This document shows positions 1 through 6,258 of a DNA stretch of 11,478 bases, one piece after another. Position 1 is the stretch's first letter. Each line of letters begins with the position of its first letter. Both the position numbers and the translations under genes were made by a program. Under the pieces are notes generated by a model. The model was not told the origin of the DNA. It did not search any database and saw only the letters and a program-made list of their open reading frames with translations. The stretch comes from an uncultured Porphyromonadaceae bacterium (GTDB lineage: Bacteria > Bacteroidota > Bacteroidia > Bacteroidales > Muribaculaceae), in assembly GCA_905193395.1 (NCBI GenBank), contig CAJJOO010000015.1:1-11478 (forward strand). The letters run 5' to 3'.

Positions 1-512
1 AGGTTCTGGACGCCGGCACGGGTTCCGGCTGCATAGCAATCGCCCTGGCGCGTGCGCTGCCCTTTGCCCGGGTCGAAGGCATCGACATTTCGGACAAGGC
101 GCTGGCCGTGGCGCGGTCTAATGCCGCCGCCCTCAGCGCAAAAGTGGTTTTTGACCGCGTCGACATTCTGAACCCCGGCGACAGAATCGCTCCGGGGCTT
201 GACGTCCTGGTGAGCAATCCGCCATATATTACAGACAGCGAACGCCCCGAAATGGAGGCGCGTGTGAAGGATTACGAACCTGCCGCCGCGCTTTTCGTGC
301 CCGACAGCGACCCTCTGAAATTCTACAAGGCCCTTTCGGTCCTCGGCCGGCGCATCCTCGTGCCCGGCGGCGCCCTATATTTTGAAATCAATCCCCTGCA
401 TGCCGATGCCCTGGCCCGGCGCCTGACGGCCGACGGCTACAACGACGTGCAGATTCTGCCCGACTACCGCGGCCTGCTGCGGTATGCCGTGGCCTTCGCT
501 CCACAGTTATGA
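1..512 (+). CDS. prmC: PrmC, release factor N5-glutamine methyltransferase (5' end missing)
   Basis: PrmC (HemK) methylates the glutamine of the GGQ motif in release factors RF1/RF2 with S-adenosylmethionine, in the cytosol. The reading frame begins at base 3 and is already inside the protein, so the N-terminal helical domain and the start lie outside the window. Visible are the SAM-binding motif I DAGTGSG (bases 9-29), an acidic residue after strand 2 (GIDIS), and the substrate-binding NPPY motif (bases 216-227), which is diagnostic for N5-glutamine methyltransferases. The C-terminal part continues to a TGA at 510-512 and has normal family content (Rossmann methyltransferase core). The stop overlaps the recX start in an ATGA, so the two genes are probably translationally coupled. 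The NPPY plus DAGTGSG combination makes the assignment secure; a different NPPY methyltransferase (for example a DNA or rRNA methylase) is much less likely given the layout. Confidence 0.93.
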   Translation, partial: VLDAGTGSGCIAIALARALPFARVEGIDISDKALAVARSNAAALSAKVVFDRVDILNPGDRIAPGLDVLVSNPPYITDSERPEMEARVKDYEPAAALFVPDSDPLKFYKALSVLGRRILVPGGALYFEINPLHADALARRLTADGYNDVQILPDYRGLLRYAVAFAPQL

Positions 513-973
513 TTGCCAAGAGACTGACACCCGAAGAGGCCATGGCGCGTGCCGAGGCCCTGTGCGTCCGCGCCGAGCATTGCTCCGGCGAGATTGTGCA
601 GAAACTGTATCGCTGGGGTATCACGCCGTCGGATTCGGAGCGGATAATAGATTCGCTCATCGACCGCCGCTTTATCGACGACCGCCGTTTTGCCGCCGCT
701 TTCGTGCGCGACAAGGTGGAATATGCCGCCTGGGGACGGCGAAAGATTGCCCTGGCGCTCGCTGCAAAGCGTCTGGACCGCGATATCGTGGCCGAGGCTC
801 TGGAAGGCATCGACCCGGAGGTGTATGCTGCCCGGCTGGCCAAGGTCCTCGATTCCAAACGGCGTTCCCTGCCCGAGCCTGACACGGCCGACGGCCGCGC
901 ACGACTTTTCCGCTATGCCGTGGCTCGCGGGTTCGAGCCATCGCTCGTGGCCGACATGCTGCGCAGGCGGTGA
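509..973 (+). CDS. recX: RecX-family regulatory protein
   Basis: RecX binds RecA filaments and limits RecA recombinase and coprotease activity. The 154-residue product is close to the normal RecX length (about 150-170). It has the all-helical, charge-rich pattern of three tandem three-helix repeats: an early segment with ALCVRAEHCSGEIVQKLYRWG, in which the A.....L..R..S..E...KL pattern is typical, then the family hallmark F.DD.RFA..FV around residues 54-67 (RRFIDDRRFAAAFVRDK), and a late repeat ending R.A..RGF....V..ML near the C-terminus. The start ATG at 509 overlaps the prmC stop by 4 bases, a common operonic arrangement in Bacteroidota. No promoter is visible between the two, so recX is probably transcribed from upstream of prmC. 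Nothing looks truncated. Confidence 0.9.
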   Translation: MIAKRLTPEEAMARAEALCVRAEHCSGEIVQKLYRWGITPSDSERIIDSLIDRRFIDDRRFAAAFVRDKVEYAAWGRRKIALALAAKRLDRDIVAEALEGIDPEVYAARLAKVLDSKRRSLPEPDTADGRARLFRYAVARGFEPSLVADMLRRR

Positions 974-986
974 ACCCCATGTGCGC

Positions 987-1027
987 GAGGCTTGTTATTA
1001 CTCTATAATCCCGAGTTAACAAGTCTC
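987..1027. repeat. Inverted repeat / stem-loop upstream of ndh
   Basis: The arms GAGGCTTGTTA (987-997) and TAACAAGTCTC (1017-1027) pair over 11 positions with one G-T wobble and a 19-nt loop. The loop contains TATAAT at 1004-1009. The structure ends 7 nt before the ndh ATG and is not followed by a T-run, so it does not look like a recX terminator. It could be a 5' leader hairpin or an operator for ndh. The pairing is seen directly; any function is inference. Confidence 0.5.
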
Positions 1028-1034
1028 ATTATTC

Positions 1035-2330
1035 ATGTCACGAGAAAGAATCGTAATTATCGGCGGCGGCTTCGGAGGTCTGGAGTTCGCCAAGAAAATC
1101 GACAAAAAGCGTTTCGACGTGAAACTGATAGACCGAAACAACTATCACAGTTTCGCGCCGCTGTTCTATCAGGTAGCATCGTCGGCACTTGAGCCTGCGG
1201 GCATCACGTTTCCGCTGCGCCGCGAGTGCCGCCGCCGCAGTGTGCGTGGCTGCCTCTATGACATGGGTGTGGTGAAGACCGTCGACACGGTGCGGAAAGT
1301 GGTCGTGACCGATGTCGAGGACGTGCCTTACGACAAGGTGGTGATAGCCGCGGGGGCTACAAATAATTTTTTCGGCATCGAGGGGCTGGACCGCTATGTG
1401 TACACGCTGAAAAGCGTGTCGCAGGCAATCCGCTGCCGCAATGCCATACTCGACAATATGGAACGCGCTGCGCTGAGTACAGACCCGGCCGAGCGCGCGT
1501 CGCTGCTGACCTTCGCCGTGATAGGCGGCGGTCCGACGGGCGTTGAAATCGCCGGCGCCCTGGGCGAGATGAAGCGCTACGTGGTGGAGCGCGAATATCC
1601 GCGCATCCGCCCCGAGGAGGTGAAGGTGGTGCTTTATGACGGCTCCGACCGCGTACTCGGCGCGATGAGCCAAAAATCTTCTGACGATGCCCTGCGCTAT
1701 CTGAAACAACTGATGGTGGATGTACGACTGGGCAAGACGATGAAGAGTTACGACGGACACACGGTGACCTTTGCCGACGGTACGACCCTCGACACGCAGA
1801 TGGTGATCTGGACCGCCGGAATCACGGCCACGCCCATCGAAATCCTCGGTGCAGACGTGCCCCGAGGCCCCGGCGGCCGTCTGCCGGTCGACGAGTTCAA
1901 CCGCGTGGAGGGCCTTGACGACGTTTATGCCATCGGCGACATCTGCTATCATTCCGACGAGCGTTTTCCCCGCGGTTGTCCGCAACTGGCCCAGCCGGCC
2001 ATACAGCAGGGCCGTAACCTGGCCCGGAATCTCAACAATCCTGACCGCCGCAAGCCGTTTTCCTACTGCGACAAGGGCGCTATGGCCACTGTGGGCCGCA
2101 ACCGCGCCGTGGTCGATATGGGAAAGGTGCATATCGGTGGATGGACCGCCTGGATGGCCTGGATGGCCGTGCACCTGGTCACTCTGCTGGGCATGCGCAA
2201 CAAGGTCGTGGTGCTACTCAACTGGATGTGGAGTTACTGGAGCCTGACGACGTCGCTGCGTATGATTCTGAAACCGTCGGCGCTGCCGCAGCCGCGCGAA
2301 TGTCGCCGAGTCAATAAAAACAAGTCATGA
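1035..2330 (+). CDS. ndh: Type II NADH:quinone oxidoreductase (NDH-2)
   Basis: NDH-2 is a single-subunit, non-proton-pumping flavoenzyme that passes electrons from NADH to membrane quinone on the cytoplasmic face of the inner membrane. The 431-residue product shows the FAD-binding GGGFGG at residues 10-15, an acidic residue ending the second strand (LIDRNNYH), the second Rossmann NADH site GGGPTGVEIAG (164-174), the FAD-binding DDVYAIGD (295-302), and the quinone-site signature AQPAIQQG (319-326). The C-terminal region (about 370-412) is rich in Trp, Met and Leu, as expected for the amphipathic membrane-anchoring helices of this family. Length is normal. The ATG at 1035 is chosen because the FAD motif starts at once. 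A 61-base gap with an inverted repeat separates it from recX, and its stop overlaps the next gene by 4 bases, so ndh and the acetyltransferase are probably co-expressed. Confidence 0.95.
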   Translation: MSRERIVIIGGGFGGLEFAKKIDKKRFDVKLIDRNNYHSFAPLFYQVASSALEPAGITFPLRRECRRRSVRGCLYDMGVVKTVDTVRKVVVTDVEDVPYDKVVIAAGATNNFFGIEGLDRYVYTLKSVSQAIRCRNAILDNMERAALSTDPAERASLLTFAVIGGGPTGVEIAGALGEMKRYVVEREYPRIRPEEVKVVLYDGSDRVLGAMSQKSSDDALRYLKQLMVDVRLGKTMKSYDGHTVTFADGTTLDTQMVIWTAGITATPIEILGADVPRGPGGRLPVDEFNRVEGLDDVYAIGDICYHSDERFPRGCPQLAQPAIQQGRNLARNLNNPDRRKPFSYCDKGAMATVGRNRAVVDMGKVHIGGWTAWMAWMAVHLVTLLGMRNKVVVLLNWMWSYWSLTTSLRMILKPSALPQPRECRRVNKNKS

Positions 2331-3358
2331 CCCGCAAGGAAGAATTCGGTAAAATCTTTTCGGTATCGTTCCGCGAGGACCCGGTGTGGACACGCTGGAT
2401 GCTGGAAAACGTATACGACGATGCCAATCTGAGTACTGTCGAGGTCGACGGCCGCGCTGTATCGGTGCTACTGACCTCGTCGCGAGGGATGTCATACATG
2501 GGCTCGCTGCTGCGGGCCGCGTATCTGTGGTGCGTGGCGACGTCCCCGGCCGAGCGACACAAGGGATATGCCGCCGCACTGCTGCGCGACGTTCTGGCTG
2601 CGCAGGCGGCGGCCGGGTATGTCGTGGCGACTCTGATTCCGGCCGAGAGTTATCTTTACGACTTTTATTCGCGTTTCGGATTCTCGGACGTGTTCCTGGT
2701 TGACGAGCAGCGCTACACGTCGGTCCACGAGTTTGTGATGCCGGATGAATATGTGCCCGTCGAGCCTGTCTACGATACGTTTTCGGCTCTGGAACAGGGA
2801 TATGATTGTGCCGTGCTTCACGACCGCCGGGATTTTACGCAGTTGATGCAGTCGGCGGAAATCGACGGCTCGGTGGCCGTGGCTGTCAGTGGTCCCGAGG
2901 GCAGTTGCGCCATGGCCTTTGCCACGGTGGACGATTCGGTGCATGTGCGTGCGCTTCACGCCACCGACAGCGTTGCCGCCGAGGCTGCTCTGGCCCTGAC
3001 AAGGGCCGAGACGGGTCCGCACCCCATGATTGTGGATACCTTCCCGCAGCCCGGACGCCGCCGTCTGTCGCGCCGCGGAATGCTGAGGATTCTCGACGTT
3101 GAGGCCATGCTGGGTGCTTTGGCCGCTTCAGGGCGTGAAATCAAGCCGCAGGTGATTCACGTCAGCGACTCCCTGGTCGAGACCAATAACGGATGGTTCC
3201 GGTTATCGCCCGGGCAGGTGCACCGCACGTCGCCGGAGCGCGCCGATCTGGATGTGAACGTCGGTGTGCTGGCTTCGATTCTTTTCAATGATCCCGCAAT
3301 CGGCGAAATTTTCGGATTGCCGTCGGTGAGGCCGGTGATGTCGCTGATGCTGGATTAA
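2327..3358 (+). CDS. GNAT-family N-acetyltransferase, Eis-like two-domain type
   Basis: A 343-residue protein with an N-terminal GNAT fold that should transfer an acetyl group from acetyl-CoA to an amine. The acetyl-CoA motif A is seen around residues 69-86 (V-A-T-x-P-x-x-R-x-x-G-Y-A, the Q/RxxGxG/A pyrophosphate loop as RHKGYA), followed by the L.P.....YDFY..FGF segment (103-119) typical of motif B. The remaining roughly 200 residues do not look GNAT-like; they include RRGMLRILDVEAML and a terminal DVNVGVLASILF stretch that resembles the SCP2-like C-terminal domain of Eis-type acetyltransferases. The protein is somewhat shorter than Eis (about 400 residues). The substrate is unknown. The start ATG at 2327 overlaps the ndh stop (ATGA), which suggests translational coupling. 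It ends 19 bases before the convergent DUF4831 gene, and no terminator hairpin is visible in between. Confidence 0.82.
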   Translation: MTRKEEFGKIFSVSFREDPVWTRWMLENVYDDANLSTVEVDGRAVSVLLTSSRGMSYMGSLLRAAYLWCVATSPAERHKGYAAALLRDVLAAQAAAGYVVATLIPAESYLYDFYSRFGFSDVFLVDEQRYTSVHEFVMPDEYVPVEPVYDTFSALEQGYDCAVLHDRRDFTQLMQSAEIDGSVAVAVSGPEGSCAMAFATVDDSVHVRALHATDSVAAEAALALTRAETGPHPMIVDTFPQPGRRRLSRRGMLRILDVEAMLGALAASGREIKPQVIHVSDSLVETNNGWFRLSPGQVHRTSPERADLDVNVGVLASILFNDPAIGEIFGLPSVRPVMSLMLD

Positions 3359-3377
3359 GAGATTGGAGGATGGCTGA

Positions 3378-4478
3378 TTAACGGTCTGTCGTACCTACGG
3401 GTGCGAGCAGGCGTACGGCGCCGGTGGCCGGCTCGAACAGCAGCATCGATGGTGCTTTCTTGTCGGTGAACAGGGCCGGGTCTAGTCCGAAGGTGCATCC
3501 CAGTTGGGCCAGGGCTACGTCGGCCGAGAAAATCACACGTCCTTCATACGAAACCGTCACATTGGCGGTGCCGGGGATTGTGTAGGCCATGCCGCCCTTG
3601 GGGAATTTCTTCACCTCGCCTTTTTCGTTGAGGGGCAGTTCTCCGCGTTCCAGCACGCGCAGTGACAGTGTGAGCGGTGCGCCGGCCAGGTTGTCGGCGT
3701 CGATAACGCCGTCGAAGGGCGATATGCGTGCTATGATTTCATTGTCGATGTCGGTGGAGTCGGGACGCAGCGTGAGGGTCTCGACGTCGGTCCACGTCTG
3801 GCGTGTGCCGGCAAACATGGCCGTGAGGGCATCTTCCTGGGCCGAAATGTTGTTGAGCACCAGTTGCATCGCCTGTCCGTCGGCCGGCGGATTGTCCGAC
3901 TGGCCCGAAAGCAGGTCGGAACGCATGTCGCGGAGTTCGAAAATGCGCTGTGCGGCCAGTTCGGCGCGCTTGGAAATGGATGAACTGCGTATCATGTCCT
4001 CGGTCATGGCCTGGCGTGCGGCCTCAGTCTGCAATACGGTGGGCCGGGCGGGCTGTGCCACGGGGAGCGCCGGGGTATTGCTGCTGCCGGTATCTTCGGT
4101 GTTGACGGCCAGCGGAGTGCCGTCGGCGGTGAGCATCATGAAGGGCGACGAGCCGCTCTTGAACTGCACCAACCAGCGGTTGTCGGGGTCGGCCACACCG
4201 CGGGTACCGATGGTTATCGACTTGACCGTCACGGTGGTCGACGGCTCGGTAATGGCATTGTCGATGGCCAGGTGGCGGCGGGCGTAGTTGTAGAATTCGC
4301 CGGGTTCGAGGCGGGTGTGTTCGGTCTCGACGGTTATGTCTATTTCGGTGAGCGGCAGCGAGTAGATCAGGCCGTATTCGCCGGCTTTTGAAGCCGTGAG
4401 GCGCTGGGTTGCCTGAGCCTGGGCCATCGGGGCCGCCAGTGCCAGCAGTGAGGCGATGATGAGATGAGTCGGACGCAT
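3378..4478 (-). CDS. DUF4831 family secreted protein
   Basis: A 366-residue protein of unknown function that I recognise as DUF4831, a family found mainly in Bacteroidales. The first roughly 22 residues form a Sec signal peptide: positive start (MRPTH), hydrophobic core (LIIASLLALAAPMA) and an A-Q-A cleavage site. There is no lipobox cysteine, so export to the periplasm is more likely than lipidation. Family features include the early GLIYSLPLTEIDITVE strand, a P-G-x-F/F-Y-x-Y-A segment, and the FKSGSSPFMML strand in the first third. The central part (about 150-200) is helical and charged, and the C-terminal half is beta-rich. The start lies 7 nt after the nnrD stop on the same strand, so it is very probably the second gene of an nnrD operon. 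The functional link to NAD(P)H repair is unclear. Confidence 0.85.
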   Translation of the reverse strand: MRPTHLIIASLLALAAPMAQAQATQRLTASKAGEYGLIYSLPLTEIDITVETEHTRLEPGEFYNYARRHLAIDNAITEPSTTVTVKSITIGTRGVADPDNRWLVQFKSGSSPFMMLTADGTPLAVNTEDTGSSNTPALPVAQPARPTVLQTEAARQAMTEDMIRSSSISKRAELAAQRIFELRDMRSDLLSGQSDNPPADGQAMQLVLNNISAQEDALTAMFAGTRQTWTDVETLTLRPDSTDIDNEIIARISPFDGVIDADNLAGAPLTLSLRVLERGELPLNEKGEVKKFPKGGMAYTIPGTANVTVSYEGRVIFSADVALAQLGCTFGLDPALFTDKKAPSMLLFEPATGAVRLLAPVGTTDR

Positions 4479-4485
4479 ATACTTG

Positions 4486-6045
4486 TCAGTTTTTTTGGAT
4501 AAATGAGGGTTGAGGTTGTTCGATTATGGATTTGATGGCGCGACCCACGGCGTCGGCCACGTCGAGGGCGGTTACACCGTACGAGCCGTGTTCGGCGGCG
4601 GCGATGTCGCCGGCCAGGCCGTGGACGTAGGGCCCGGCGACTGCTGCGAATTCGGGCCGCATGCCGCGGGCCAGGAATGCCGCGATAACGCCGGTGAGCA
4701 CGTCGCCCGTGCCGCCGGTGGCCAGGGCCGGCGAGCCGGTGGGATTGAAATATACCTTGCCGTCGGGCCGCACGATGGCGGTGAAATGGCCTTTCAGCAC
4801 GATGAACACATGGCGCTGACGGGCCACCTCGATTGCTTTTAGCAGGCGGGCGTAGGACGATGGCTGACGCCCGAACAGGCGGTCGAATTCGCCGGCATGT
4901 GGAGTGAGAATCGACATCACGGGCACGTGGTTCAGCATGTCGGGACGGATGGAAATGCAGTTGAGCGCGTCGGCGTCAAGCACCAGGGGGCGGCTGTTGG
5001 CGTTGGCTATTTTCAGAAAATCGTTCAGGGCGTTGATGGTCACGTCGGCGGTGCCGATGCCCGGGCCGATGGCCACGGACTTATAGTCGTGTTCAAGGCT
5101 GATGGCGGTTATGGCCACGTCGCCCTCGTCGGTGTCGAAAAGTGCGCAGGGCACGGTGGTCTGTACCACGTAATATCCGCAGCGCGGGCCGTGGACCGTC
5201 ACCTTCCCGCAACCGGCACGCAGGGCGCCGCGGGCCGCCATGACGGATGCTCCCAGCATGCCGTAACTGCCGGCGAATATGATTGTGTCGCCGGCGTCGG
5301 CCTTTGATTCAAACAGCGGACGGGGCTTGATGATGCGGCGCACGTCGGCCTGCTCAATCATGCGGAATTGCCAGGGGGCCTTTTCAATGGCGGTGTGGCT
5401 GAAATCCACCGGCACCAGTTTCCAGTTGCCCAGCAGTTCGGCGTTCTCCTTCATGAAAAAGGCCACGCGCGGCATGCCGATGGCCAGGGTGACGGTGGCA
5501 TGGATTATGTTGCGGTTTATCAGGCCGTCGACCGAGTCGACAAGGAGTCCCGAGGGCACGTCGATTGATACCACATGGGGGCAGGTCTCGTTGATATAAC
5601 GCACGATGCTTTGGTAGCCGCCCGAAAGGGGCGTGGTGCGTTCGGTGCCGAAAATGCCGTCGATGACGGTGACGTCGGTCTGGATGTCGGGCATCGAGAA
5701 CTGCAGGCCGGTGACTTCGGAGAGTACTTCGTCGCCGCATGAGGCGGTGAGCAGGTCGCGCTGCTCAAGGCAGTCGGGCGAGATGCGTTTGCCGCCGATA
5801 TTGAACAGGAATACCTGCGGACGGAAGCCCTGGGCGCAGAGATGCCGCGAGGCTGCAAGGGCGTAGGCCCCGTTGAGTTCCGGACCGGCGAACACCACCA
5901 GACGGTTGCCGGGGATGATGGAGGATATTATGTCGAGCGCAAGCGATTCGCCCACCGAGTCGATGAACTGGCCTTCCGAGAGGCCCCGTTCGCGCAGGGT
6001 GTAGCGGCGTATTGCGTTGATTTCTTCTGTGGAAAATATTTTCAT
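4486..6045 (-). CDS. nnrD: Bifunctional NAD(P)H-hydrate epimerase / ADP-dependent (S)-NAD(P)H-hydrate dehydratase
   Basis: The enzyme repairs hydrated NAD(P)H (NADHX/NADPHX): the N-terminal YjeF domain epimerises R to S forms and the C-terminal ribokinase-like domain dehydrates the S form with ADP. I start at the ATG at 6045 (519 residues, normal for the fusion) because MKIFSTEEIN is the usual N-terminus, a perfect Bacteroidota promoter lies just upstream, and the upstream extension to 6249 is antisense to a LuxR remnant. The dehydratase domain looks intact: GSYGMLGAS (259-267), GPGIG (327-331), DADALN (357-362), TPHAGEF (381-387), LKGH (417-420), and the catalytic-site GGTGDVLTG (444-452). 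The epimerase domain has IDGIFGTE (128-135) and SIDVPSGL (160-167). However, its nucleotide loop reads GPELNGAYAL (54-63) where the family normally has G-x-x-N-N-G-G-D-x-L, so epimerase activity is doubtful. DUF4831 follows after 7 nt. Confidence 0.92.
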   Translation of the reverse strand: MKIFSTEEINAIRRYTLRERGLSEGQFIDSVGESLALDIISSIIPGNRLVVFAGPELNGAYALAASRHLCAQGFRPQVFLFNIGGKRISPDCLEQRDLLTASCGDEVLSEVTGLQFSMPDIQTDVTVIDGIFGTERTTPLSGGYQSIVRYINETCPHVVSIDVPSGLLVDSVDGLINRNIIHATVTLAIGMPRVAFFMKENAELLGNWKLVPVDFSHTAIEKAPWQFRMIEQADVRRIIKPRPLFESKADAGDTIIFAGSYGMLGASVMAARGALRAGCGKVTVHGPRCGYYVVQTTVPCALFDTDEGDVAITAISLEHDYKSVAIGPGIGTADVTINALNDFLKIANANSRPLVLDADALNCISIRPDMLNHVPVMSILTPHAGEFDRLFGRQPSSYARLLKAIEVARQRHVFIVLKGHFTAIVRPDGKVYFNPTGSPALATGGTGDVLTGVIAAFLARGMRPEFAAVAGPYVHGLAGDIAAAEHGSYGVTALDVADAVGRAIKSIIEQPQPSFIQKN

Positions 6046-6049
6046 CGGA

Positions 6050-6064
6050 TATTGTCGGACAATA
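6050..6064. repeat. 15-bp palindrome at the nnrD transcription start
   Basis: TATTGTC-G-GACAATA is a perfect inverted repeat (7-bp arms, 1-base centre). It lies between the nnrD -7 box (6071-6078) and the start codon (6043-6045), where the transcript is expected to begin, so it could be an operator or a small 5' leader hairpin. The role is inferred from position only. Confidence 0.45.
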
Positions 6065-6070
6065 ATCATG

Positions 6071-6102
6071 CAAAGATAACTAAAAAACCGACAACAGCCA
6101 AA
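6071..6102 (-). promoter_or_regulatory. Bacteroidota-type promoter of nnrD
   Basis: On the minus strand there is TTTG (6099-6102), a 20-nt spacer, then TATCTTTG (6071-6078). This exactly fits the Bacteroidota housekeeping consensus TTTG-N19-21-TAnnTTTG. Transcription should begin near 6064, giving a leader of about 20 nt before the nnrD ATG. The promoter lies immediately beside the LuxR-like remnant, so it probably marks the junction of an old rearrangement. Confidence 0.8.
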
Positions 6103-6111
6103 AAGAGTTCC

Positions 6112-6258
6112 GGCGAACTGTGCATCTCGGTCAACACCGTGGCTACACACCGCCGCAATATTTTCGCTAAACTCGGCATACATTCGTCGGCCGGGCTGGC
6201 GATTTTCGCCATCATCAATCATCTGATTGACATTGACGAGGTTGCGCAAGGCCTCTGA
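6112..6258 (+). pseudogene. C-terminal remnant of a LuxR-type HTH transcriptional regulator
   Basis: Read on the + strand, this stretch encodes about 48 residues that match the second half of a LuxR/GerE DNA-binding domain: ELCISVNTVATHRRNIFAKL is the recognition-helix region (I-S-x-x-T-V-x-x-H-x-x-N-I-x-x-K-L-G-I), followed by GIHSSAGLAIFAIINHLI, the usual end of this family in Bacteroidota, and a stop at 6256-6258. The first half of the HTH (L-T-x-R-E-x-E-V-L) and the whole receiver or sensor domain are missing. Upstream sequence in frame is the nnrD promoter and antisense of nnrD, with no suitable start codon. The stop abuts the convergent pit stop codon directly. It is best explained as the 3' stub of a regulator gene that once lay convergent to pit and was cut off by a rearrangement. 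Confidence 0.72.

Noticed and set aside
1004..1009. TATAAT as a sigma-70-type -10 box for ndh
   Set aside because: Bacteroidota primary promoters use TAnnTTTG; no matching -35 is seen, and the hexamer lies in the loop of an inverted repeat.
1038..2174. Long open frame antisense to ndh (378 codons)
   Set aside because: The product is His/Arg/Ala-rich without any domain, fully overlapped by a certain gene; long antisense frames are usual in GC-rich DNA.
3589..4287. Open frame of 232 codons antisense to the DUF4831 gene
   Set aside because: Ser/Arg/Val-rich product without domains, overlapped entirely by a secreted protein gene with a clear signal peptide.
6046..6249. N-terminal extension of nnrD by 68 codons to a start at 6249
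   Set aside because: The added residues do not resemble the family, they cross a perfect promoter and palindrome, and they are antisense to the LuxR remnant. The ATG at 6045 gives the expected N-terminus.
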